A stretch of DNA of 5,349 bases from JAVBLF01 sp031553675 (GTDB taxonomy: Bacteria > Bacillota > Clostridia > Christensenellales > CALWSW01), in NCBI GenBank assembly GCA_031553675.1, contig JAVBLF010000010.1, positions 1-5,349 on the forward strand, given 5' to 3'. The position numbers were made by a program, and so were the translations under genes. The stretch's first letter is position 1. Every line of letters begins with the position of its first letter. The notes beneath the pieces are model-generated. The model was not told the origin of the DNA. It was given only the letters and a program-made list of their open reading frames with translations, and did no database searches. This document shows positions 1-5,349 of this stretch, one piece after another.

Positions 1-311
1 TCGATCACCGGCATGTCGCAGCCCATCACGAATACGCGGCCGTTTTGGGCGTGCGTCAACGCCGTTGCGATGCCGCCCAGAGGCCCGCACCCCGGCACGA
101 GGTCGGTCACGACGCGGCAGTTTCGAAGCAGTGGGATGCGCCGGAGCTTGTCCGCCTCGTTCGTCACCAGGAGCACTTCGTCAAAGACCGTCGCCAGTTC
201 TTCCGCCAGCACGCCCAGCACGAAAGAACCGTCGATCACCAGGAGCGACTTGTCGAAGCCCATGCGCTTGCTCTGTCCGCCGCAAAGGATGGCGGCCGAA
301 GCCTTCGACAT
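1..311 (-). CDS. mobA: Molybdenum cofactor guanylyltransferase MobA (3' end beyond window)
   Basis: MobA transfers GMP from GTP to molybdopterin cofactor, giving the guanine dinucleotide form that bis-MGD enzymes such as formate dehydrogenase need; it acts in the cytoplasm. The first 103 codons are visible. They show the nucleotidyltransferase signature LCGGQSKRMGFDKSLL (residues 9-24, with the GTP-loop glycines, R16 and K21), D70, the PGCGPLGGI segment (73-81) and VMGCDMP (95-101), where D99 matches the metal-binding aspartate of the family. The ATG at 311 is chosen because it places the GG loop at the usual distance from the N-terminus and is preceded by a good ribosome binding site. The gene starts 36 bases after the fdhA stop, in the same frame, and is probably co-transcribed with it. 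Family MobA proteins are around 190-210 residues, so about half is missing through the window edge, not through a mutation. A related NTP-transferase such as MocA is less likely given the link to a bis-MGD enzyme. Confidence 0.9.
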   Translation of the reverse strand, partial: MSKASAAILCGGQSKRMGFDKSLLVIDGSFVLGVLAEELATVFDEVLLVTNEADKLRRIPLLRNCRVVTDLVPGCGPLGGIATALTHAQNGRVFVMGCDMPVI

Positions 312-325
312 GCGATCACCTCTCT
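312..325 (-). promoter_or_regulatory. Ribosome binding site of mobA
   Basis: The minus strand reads AGAGAGGTGATCGC directly before the ATG at 311. AGAGGTGA is a close match to the anti-Shine-Dalgarno complement, and seven bases separate GG from the start codon. It supports this start and independent initiation of mobA downstream of fdhA. Confidence 0.7.
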
Positions 326-333
326 TTTCTTTC

Positions 334-348
334 GGGGCTTCCAGCCCC
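334..348 (-). other. Short G+C-rich hairpin between fdhA and mobA
   Basis: A perfect 6-bp inverted repeat, GGGGCT / AGCCCC with a 3-base loop, begins at the last base of the fdhA TAG stop. On the minus strand it is followed by a purine-rich run (GAAAGAAAAGAGAG), not a T tract, so it does not look like an intrinsic terminator. It could stabilise the upstream mRNA or tune mobA expression; that role is inference only. Confidence 0.5.
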
Positions 349-3044
349 TAACGTACCCTCTCGATGCGCGCGGCGCCGACCTTGTACTCGGGGATCTTGG
401 CGATCGGGTCGAGGAAGGCGGCGGTGAGTACGTTGGCCCCCTGATCGCCGTAGTGGAAGGGCACGAAGATCACGTCGTCCTGGAGGCGGTCGAGAACGTG
501 CGCTTCGACGACGATCGCGCCGCGGGGAGACGAGACTTTGACTGGATCGCCGTGTTCGATGCCGTGTTCGAGGGCGGTGTTCGGGCTGATCTCGACGTAG
601 GGTTTGCCGGCCTTTTTGTCGAGTCCCTCCACTTTGCCGGTCATCGTCATGGTGTGGTACTGGTAGAGGTTGCGTCCGGTCGTCATGACGAGGGGGTAGT
701 CGGCGTCGGGCGTCTCTTTGGGGTCGGTGTAGTGGATCGGCACGAAAAGGCCCTTGCCACGGGAAAACTGGCCGTTGTGCAGGAACTTTGTGCCAGGGTG
801 GTCTTCGGCGGGGCAGGGCCATTGCAGGCCTTCGAGCGTGTCGAGGCGGGCGTAGCTCATGCCAGCGTACGAGGGGGTGACGGTGCGGATCTCTTTGAAG
901 ACGTCTTCGGCGGAGTGGTGCTGGCTGACGTAGCCGAAGAGATTCATGATATCTTGAAGGATCGCCCAGTCGGGACGCGCTTGTCCGGGCGGGTCGATCG
1001 CTTTACGGACGCGTTGCACGCGTCGCTCGGTATTCGAAAAGGTACCTTCTTTCTCAGCGAAGGCAGCGGCGGGCAGCACGACGTCGGCGAGCGCGGCCGT
1101 CTCGGTCAGGAAGATGTCCTGCACAACGAGAAGCTCGGCCTGCTGGAGCGCGTGAATGACGTGCTTGGAGTCCGGGTCGGAGACGACGGGGTTTTCACCC
1201 ATGATGTAGAGGAAGCGTTTGTCGCCCGTTTCGAGGGCGTGGAGGATGTCGGAGACCGTCATGCCGACCTTGTCGGACAGGCCGGACACGCCCCAAGCTT
1301 TCTCGAACTTCTCTTTGTGGGCCGGAACCGTGACGTTCTGGTAGGCGGTGTAGACGTTGGGCAGCGCGCCCATGTCGCAGGCGCCCTGGACGTTGTTCTG
1401 GCCGCGCAGGGGGTTGACGCCGGCCGACTCCTTGCCGAGCTGTCCGCACAAAAGCGCGAGGTTGGACAGGCTCATAACGCCGTTGGTGCCGCTGGCGAAC
1501 TGGGTGACGCCCATGGCGTAGTAGATGCCGGCACGTTCGGCTGCGGCGTAGAGGCGGGCCGCCTTTCGAACGGCTTCGGGTTCGACGCCGCAGATCCGGC
1601 ACTGCTCATCAAAGTCGATCGAGTGCAGGGTTTCGAGGAAGGCGTCGAAGTTTTCGGTGCGCTCGGCGACGAACGCTTTGTCGAAGAGGTCTTCATCGAC
1701 GATGACTTTCATCATCGCGTTGAGGAGGGCGATGTTCGTGCCCGGCGCGATGGCCAGGTAAAGATCGGCTTCCTCGGCGATGTCGATGCGGCGGGGGTCG
1801 GCGACGATCAGCTTCGTGCCGTTCCGACGGATGGCCTGGCGGATGTGCGCGCCGATGACGGGGTGGGTTTCGGTCGTGTTGGAGCCGATCACGAATACGA
1901 GATCGCTGTCGAGTACTTCCCGGATCGAGTTGGTCATCGCTCCGGAACCGAGTGTGGTCGCAAGCCCGGCGACCGTGGAGCTGTGTCATAAGCGCGCGCA
2001 GTGGTCAATGTCATTCGACTTGAACACGGCGCGGGTCAGTTTCTGCATGAGGTAGTTTTCCTCATTTGTGCAACGTGCGCTCGAAAGGGCGGCGAACCGA
2101 TAGTCGCCTTGGCTTTGCCGAATGCCCTCGGCGCGTTTTTGGATCGTCGCATAGGCCTCGTCCCAGCTCGCCTCGACGAAAGCGCCGTCCTTTTTGATCA
2201 GGGGCGTTTTGAGGCGGTCGGGGTGGGAGAGGAATTTGTAACCGAACTTACCCTTGACGCATAGCATGCCGTTGTTGGCGCGTCCGGGCAGGGGTTTGAC
2301 TTCGACGACGCGATTGCCCTTGGTGCGCAGCTCCATCTGGCAGCCGACGCCGCAGTAGGGGCAGGTTGTGGTGGTGCCTTTCGTTTCCCAGGCGCGGAAG
2401 CGTTCCGGCTTTTTGGGAAGCAAGGCCCCGACCGGACAGACCGACACGCAATTGCCGCAGGAGACGCAGGGGCCTTTGTCGATGTCGGCCAGGAAAGGCG
2501 TCGAGACGACGGCCTTTTTGCCGCGGTTGGCGAAGTTGAAGCTGCCGCAGCACTGGAGCTGGTTGCAGACGCGGACGCACTTGCCGCAGAGGATGCATTT
2601 GCGGCGGTCCATTTTGTAGAAGGGGTTGGAGTCGTCGGAATCGCGTGCGCTCTTGGGACCTTCCAAGCTGCCGTAGCGGGTCTCATCGACGCCGTACTCG
2701 TAGCAGTAGTCCTGGAGCTTGCACTCGCCTGCCTTTTCGCATTTGAGGCATTCGCGTGGGTGATCGCTCATGATCAGCGAGAGGATTTCAAAGCGAGCCT
2801 TGCGGACGGCCTTGCTGTGGGTCTCGACGACCATGCCCTCGCTGACTTCGGTCGCGCAGGAGGGCAGCAATGTGCGCGCGCCCTGCACTTCGACGAGGCA
2901 GATGCGGCAGGAACCGTCGATCTGGAGCCGCTCGTCGTAGCAAAAGGTCGGGATCTCGATGCCGTTGTCCCGCGCGACCTGGAGGATGGTTTGGCCGGGC
3001 TGGGCTTCGACGGACTTCCCGTTGAGTGTAATGCGGATGGCCAC
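348..3044 (-). CDS. fdhA: Selenocysteine-containing formate dehydrogenase catalytic subunit, NuoG-like N-terminus
   Basis: Catalyses reversible formate/CO2 conversion at a Mo or W bis-MGD site in the cytoplasm. It has 898 residues including Sec353, encoded by an in-frame TGA at 1988-1986. Domains in order: plant-type [2Fe-2S] (C35, C46, C49, C63); NuoG-type His-Cys [4Fe-4S] (H95, C99, C102, C108); 2[4Fe-4S] (C150/153/156/160 and C193/196/199/203); molybdopterin Fe4S4 domain (C228, C231, C235, C262, with K264); catalytic U353-H354; the NPLRGQNNVQGACDMG block holding R547, equivalent to the catalytic arginine of E. coli FdhF; and a C-terminal dinucleotide-binding domain from about residue 780, ending in PEYKVGAARIE as in the family. 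Start is GTG at 3044: the frame is closed by the nuoF-like TAG just upstream, MAIRITLNGK is a normal family N-terminus, and AGGGGG lies nine bases before it. The gene follows the nuoF-like gene by six bases. Length and layout match NAD-linked FdhA of the Moorella type. A frameshift or nonsense mutation is unlikely because both halves align in one frame. Confidence 0.95.
1939..1988 (-). promoter_or_regulatory. Bacterial SECIS element, within fdhA
   Basis: Counting the T of TGA as 1, a perfect 6-bp upper stem forms between bases 15-20 (GGTCGC, 1974-1969) and 28-33 (GCGACC, 1961-1956), enclosing a 7-base loop CGGGCTT. A 5-bp lower stem forms between 8-12 (GCTCC, 1981-1977) and 46-50 (GGAGC, 1943-1939). 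In E. coli fdhF the matching hairpin carries the SelB-contacting U17, G23 and U24. Here U17 and G23 are kept at the same offsets, while position 24 is G. Position, stem length and the G near the start of the loop fit the known bacterial SECIS pattern. Found by eye, without a folding calculation. Confidence 0.8.
1986..1988 (-). other. Selenocysteine codon (TGA, Sec353 of FdhA)
   Basis: The minus strand reads TGC GCG CGC TTA TGA CAC AGC, giving HCARL-U-HSS, and then continues through VAGLATTLGSGAMTNSI in the same frame. E. coli FdhF has CARV-U-HGPSVAGL at its Sec140, so the stop coincides with the catalytic residue and is flanked by the conserved histidine. The codon separates two open stretches (3044-1989 and 1985-348) with no gap or frame change. 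Confidence 0.95.
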
Positions 3045-3059
3045 CTCGATCTACCCCCT
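3045..3059 (-). promoter_or_regulatory. Ribosome binding site of fdhA inside the end of the nuoF-like gene
   Basis: AGGGGG (3059-3054) encodes the last Arg-Gly of the upstream protein and lies nine bases before the GTG start at 3044. The upstream stop TAG and two codons, ATC GAG, fill the space. This arrangement suits translational coupling and decides for GTG, since no ATG is available between the TAG and the conserved N-terminus. Confidence 0.6.
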
Positions 3060-4934
3060 CACGATGGCGTTGAACTTGCAGGCCTGGATGCAGGCGCCGC
3101 ACTTGATACAGACATTTGGGTCGATGACGTGCTGCTCTTTGACATTGCCAGAAATCGCGCCGGCCGGACAGACTTTGGCGCAACGGCGGCAGCCCTTGCA
3201 GGCGTCGGTGATGCGGTACTGGATCAGCGCCTTGCACTCGCCCGCCGGACAAGTCTTGTCGTTGACGTGGGCTTCGTACTCGTCGCGGAAGTAGCGCAGT
3301 GTCGAGAGCACGGGGTTGGCGGCCGTTTGGCCGAGGGCGCAGAGCGAGCTCGACTTCATGACGGCGGCGAGCTGTTCGAGCTTGTTGATGTCGCGGGGTT
3401 CGCCTTTGCCGTCGACGATCTTTTCGAGGAGCTTCAGGATCGCCATCGTGCCGAGACGGCAGGGGTTGCATTTGCCGCAGGACTCTTCGACCATGAATTC
3501 CATGAAGAACTTGGCGATGCCGACCATACATTTGCTGTCGTCCATGACGATCAAGCCGCCCGAGCCCATCATCGAACCGATCTGGCTGAGGGTTTCGTAA
3601 TCGACGGGGGTGTCGAGGTGTTCGGTCGGGATGCAGCCGCCGGATGGCCCGCCGGTTTGCGCGGCCTTGAAGCCGTGTCCGCCGGGGATGCCGCCGCCAA
3701 TGTCGAAGACGATCTCGCGTAGCGTGATGCCCATCGGCACTTCGACGAGGCCAACGTTTTCGACGTTGCCGCCCAGCGCGAAGACCTTGGTGCCCTTGCT
3801 CGTCTCGGTGCCGAGGCGGGCGAAGTAGGTCGGGCCGTGGCGGAAGATCGCGGGGACGTTGGCATAGGTTTCGACGTTGTTGAGTAGGGTCGGCTTGCCG
3901 AAGAGACCTTTGACCGCTGGAAAGGGCGGGCGGAGGCGGGGCGTGCCGCGCTTGCCTTCGACGCTGTTGAGCAGCGCCGTTTCCTCACCGCAGACAAAGG
4001 CGCCTGCGCCCAGCCGGATGAAAAGGTCGAAGTCGAATCCGGTGCCGAAGATGTCCGTGCCGAGCAGACCGTATTCCCGAGCCTGCCGGATGGCGACTTC
4101 CAGGCGGTGGACGGCGATCGGGTATTCGGCGCGGACGTAGACGTAGCCCTTGTCGGCGCCGATCGCAAAGGCGGCGATCGCCATCGCTTCGATCACGGCG
4201 TGGGGATCGCCTTCGAGTACGGAGCGATCCATGAAAGCGCCGGGGTCGCCCTCGTCGGCGTTGCAGGCGACATATTTTTGGTCGCCGGACGCTTGCTGGG
4301 CAAAGAGCCACTTTTTGCCCGTCGGGAAACCCGCGCCGCCGCGTCCGCGCAGGCCGGAATCGAGCACGGCCTGGATCACTTCGTCTTGGGTTTTGTGGTG
4401 CAGCACATCCGCCAAGGCTTGGTAGCCGTCCATGGCGATGTACTCCTCGATGTCTTCGGGGTCGATCGCGCCGCAGTTGGCCAAGGCGACCCGCGACTGC
4501 TTTTGGTAGAAGCCGAGATCGTGCAGGCGGTTGACGAGTTGGCCGTCTTCGTCCTTCGAGAGCAGGCGCTCGACCCTTTGCCCGCCGAGGATGTGTGAGG
4601 TGAAAATTTCGGCGGCATCGTCCGCTTTGACGTGGACGTAGAACGTTTCCTCCGGATGGATGAGCACGATCGGGCCGCGCGCGCAAAGGCCGAAACAGCC
4701 GGTGCGGACGACCTTGACGTTGCGGAGTCCACGATCCGCGATCATCGCGTTGAGCCTTTCGACGATCTGCTCGGAGTGCGAGGATGTACAGCCCGTGCCG
4801 CCGCAGACCAGCACTTCGATTTGATCGCCGTCTTGCTTAAAGCGGGCCGCCATGTCGAGGCGCTTGTCCGCCGCGATCTGGCGCAGCCTATCGACCGTCA
4901 TGGCAGGGCAAGGTGTTCTTTGGACGCTGTTCAT
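3051..4934 (-). CDS. nuoF: NuoF/HndC/HydB-type FMN and Fe-S diaphorase subunit
   Basis: This 627-residue flavoprotein subunit would exchange electrons between NAD(P)H and the formate dehydrogenase through FMN. Domains in order: thioredoxin-like [2Fe-2S] (C44, C49, C80, C84); FMN/NADH-binding Rossmann-like core with GLRGRGGAGFPTGKKW (194-209), CNADEGDPGAFMDR (224-237) and CGEETALLNSVEGKRGTPR (315-333); NuoF [4Fe-4S] site (C486, C489, C492, C532); and a C-terminal 2[4Fe-4S] domain (C579/582/585/589 and C609/612/615/619). E. coli NuoF is about 445 residues and lacks the two outer domains, so this is the Hnd/Hyd (bifurcating hydrogenase) type. H556, C562 and C567, before the last domain, may form an extra metal site. 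The ATG at 4934 is chosen because it overlaps the preceding gene's TGA as ATGA and has a strong ribosome binding site. A longer reading from 5045 would add 37 unlike residues lying over the upstream gene. The symbol denotes family only; hndC or hydB would fit equally. Confidence 0.93.
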   Translation of the reverse strand: MNSVQRTPCPAMTVDRLRQIAADKRLDMAARFKQDGDQIEVLVCGGTGCTSSHSEQIVERLNAMIADRGLRNVKVVRTGCFGLCARGPIVLIHPEETFYVHVKADDAAEIFTSHILGGQRVERLLSKDEDGQLVNRLHDLGFYQKQSRVALANCGAIDPEDIEEYIAMDGYQALADVLHHKTQDEVIQAVLDSGLRGRGGAGFPTGKKWLFAQQASGDQKYVACNADEGDPGAFMDRSVLEGDPHAVIEAMAIAAFAIGADKGYVYVRAEYPIAVHRLEVAIRQAREYGLLGTDIFGTGFDFDLFIRLGAGAFVCGEETALLNSVEGKRGTPRLRPPFPAVKGLFGKPTLLNNVETYANVPAIFRHGPTYFARLGTETSKGTKVFALGGNVENVGLVEVPMGITLREIVFDIGGGIPGGHGFKAAQTGGPSGGCIPTEHLDTPVDYETLSQIGSMMGSGGLIVMDDSKCMVGIAKFFMEFMVEESCGKCNPCRLGTMAILKLLEKIVDGKGEPRDINKLEQLAAVMKSSSLCALGQTAANPVLSTLRYFRDEYEAHVNDKTCPAGECKALIQYRITDACKGCRRCAKVCPAGAISGNVKEQHVIDPNVCIKCGACIQACKFNAIVRG

Positions 4935-5349
4935 GATGCGGCTTCCTCCTTCTTCCTGTATTCGTCGAGGATGCCGTCGACCATGTCGGGCACGAGGTTG
5001 CCGTAGACCTGGGCACCGACCGACATGACCGGTGCCAAGCCACATGCGCCGACGCAGCGACAGGAATCGAGGGTAAAAAGGCCGTCCTCTGTCGTGCCAC
5101 CCGAACGGATGCCCAGCTTGCGTTCAAGCCGTTCGAGGATGAGGTTCGAGCCTTTGACAAAGCAGGCCGTCCCCAGGCAGACCGAAACGATGTGCTTGCC
5201 GCGCGGCTCAGTCGTAAAGCGTGCGTAAAACGTCACGACGCTGTAAACCTCGGTCAGCGGTATGCGCAGACTGCGCGCGATGATCTCCTGGGCTTCGAGG
5301 GGCAGGTAGCCGATCGTTTCCTGCGTTTCATGCAAGATCTGGATGAGCA
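4931..5349 (-). CDS. nuoE: NuoE/HndA/HydC-type [2Fe-2S] subunit (5' end beyond window)
   Basis: A small thioredoxin-like [2Fe-2S] subunit that partners the NuoF-like flavoprotein in NAD(P)-linked dehydrogenases and hydrogenases. The visible part is 138 complete codons, opening with LIQILHETQETIGYLP, which matches the inside of the family's N-terminal helical region. The true start therefore lies upstream of 5349, by roughly 20-30 codons judging from the usual length near 160 residues. Counting from the first visible Leu (5347), the cluster ligands are C57 and C62 (CLGTAC) and C98 and C102 (CVGAC); an additional cysteine, C96, stands two residues before the third ligand. YSVVTFYARF and CGLAPVM are further family blocks. 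A TTG at 5335 could serve formally as a start but would cut a conserved helix. The gene ends in TGA overlapping the next gene's ATG. Symbol denotes family only; hndA or hydC would fit equally. Confidence 0.92.
   Translation of the reverse strand, partial: LIQILHETQETIGYLPLEAQEIIARSLRIPLTEVYSVVTFYARFTTEPRGKHIVSVCLGTACFVKGSNLILERLERKLGIRSGGTTEDGLFTLDSCRCVGACGLAPVMSVGAQVYGNLVPDMVDGILDEYRKKEEAAS
4935..4951 (-). promoter_or_regulatory. Ribosome binding site of the nuoF-like gene
   Basis: AAGGAGGA (4951-4944) lies within the last codons of the nuoE-like gene, about ten bases before the ATG at 4934. That ATG forms an ATGA overlap with the upstream stop. Together these fix the start and suggest coupled translation of the two subunits. 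Confidence 0.75.

Noticed and set aside
334..348. Intrinsic terminator after fdhA
   Set aside because: The stem is short and no T run follows it on the minus strand. On the plus strand the T-rich stretch precedes the stem instead of following it.
348..1937. A separate gene starting at ATG 1937 (MTNSIREV)
   Set aside because: The ATG is an internal, conserved methionine of FdhA. The sixteen codons before it, back to the TGA, are also conserved family sequence in the same frame, so this is not an independent start.
1986..1988. TGA as a nonsense mutation making fdhA a pseudogene
   Set aside because: The stop falls on the exact catalytic Sec position, a SECIS-like hairpin follows, and all other motifs on both sides are intact.
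45..1991. A 648-residue plus-strand open frame opposite fdhA and mobA
   Set aside because: It lies in exact antisense codon register to fdhA and mobA and stays open only because those genes use no TTA, CTA or TCA codons there. It ends precisely at the complement of the TTA before Sec. It has no recognisable motif, while the minus strand encodes conserved families.
2760..3722. A 320-residue plus-strand open frame
   Set aside because: Antisense shadow of the fdhA N-terminus and the nuoF-like C-terminus; it crosses a gene boundary on the other strand and shows no motif of its own.
4935..5045. N-terminal extension of the nuoF-like protein from 5045
   Set aside because: The 37 extra residues are Arg/Gly-rich, unlike the family, and fully overlap the conserved end of the nuoE-like gene. 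The ATG at 4934 has an ATGA overlap and a good ribosome binding site.
5333..5335. TTG at 5335 as the start of the nuoE-like gene
   Set aside because: The frame continues to the window edge with LIQI, conserved family sequence, so the true start lies outside.

Overview
The window is a compact, entirely minus-strand piece of an operon from a G+C-rich bacterium. Read in the direction of transcription (high to low coordinates), it holds a NuoE/HndA-like [2Fe-2S] subunit (5' end outside the window), a NuoF/HndC-like FMN and Fe-S subunit, a NuoG-like/molybdopterin formate dehydrogenase catalytic subunit (FdhA), and the start of mobA, a molybdenum cofactor guanylyltransferase (3' end outside the window). 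Genes are packed tightly: a 4-base ATGA overlap, a 6-base gap, then a 36-base gap holding a small hairpin. No promoter, RNA gene, insertion sequence, CRISPR array or convincing terminator is visible, and no stretch over 300 bases lacks a gene.

The main point is that fdhA is one gene of 898 codons, interrupted by an in-frame TGA at 1988-1986 that is almost certainly selenocysteine. The TGA sits exactly where the Sec of known formate dehydrogenases lies (context HCARL-U-HSSTVAGL). The same frame continues on both sides, and a SECIS-like hairpin follows at the expected distance. A standard gene caller would report two truncated genes (3044-1986 and 1937-348) and lose the catalytic residue.

The three proteins would form a soluble, cytoplasmic NAD(P)-linked formate dehydrogenase. 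FdhA oxidises formate or reduces CO2 at a Mo or W bis-MGD centre, a chain of Fe-S clusters passes electrons to the FMN in the NuoF-like subunit, and the NuoE-like subunit adds one more [2Fe-2S] cluster. The NuoF-like subunit carries the extra N-terminal thioredoxin-like [2Fe-2S] domain and C-terminal 2[4Fe-4S] domain typical of electron-bifurcating HydABC/Hnd-type hydrogenases and their formate dehydrogenase relatives, so ferredoxin may be a second partner (inference). mobA fits as a cofactor-maturation gene.

Taxonomy cannot be fixed from this window. The selenocysteine use, the G+C-rich codons and the Hnd/Hyd-type diaphorase suggest an anaerobe or facultative anaerobe, for example from Desulfobacterota or another lineage with formate/H2 metabolism. 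Each gene resembles known families. I see no wholly new system; the value lies in the selenoprotein recoding, the complex architecture and a few local sequence oddities.
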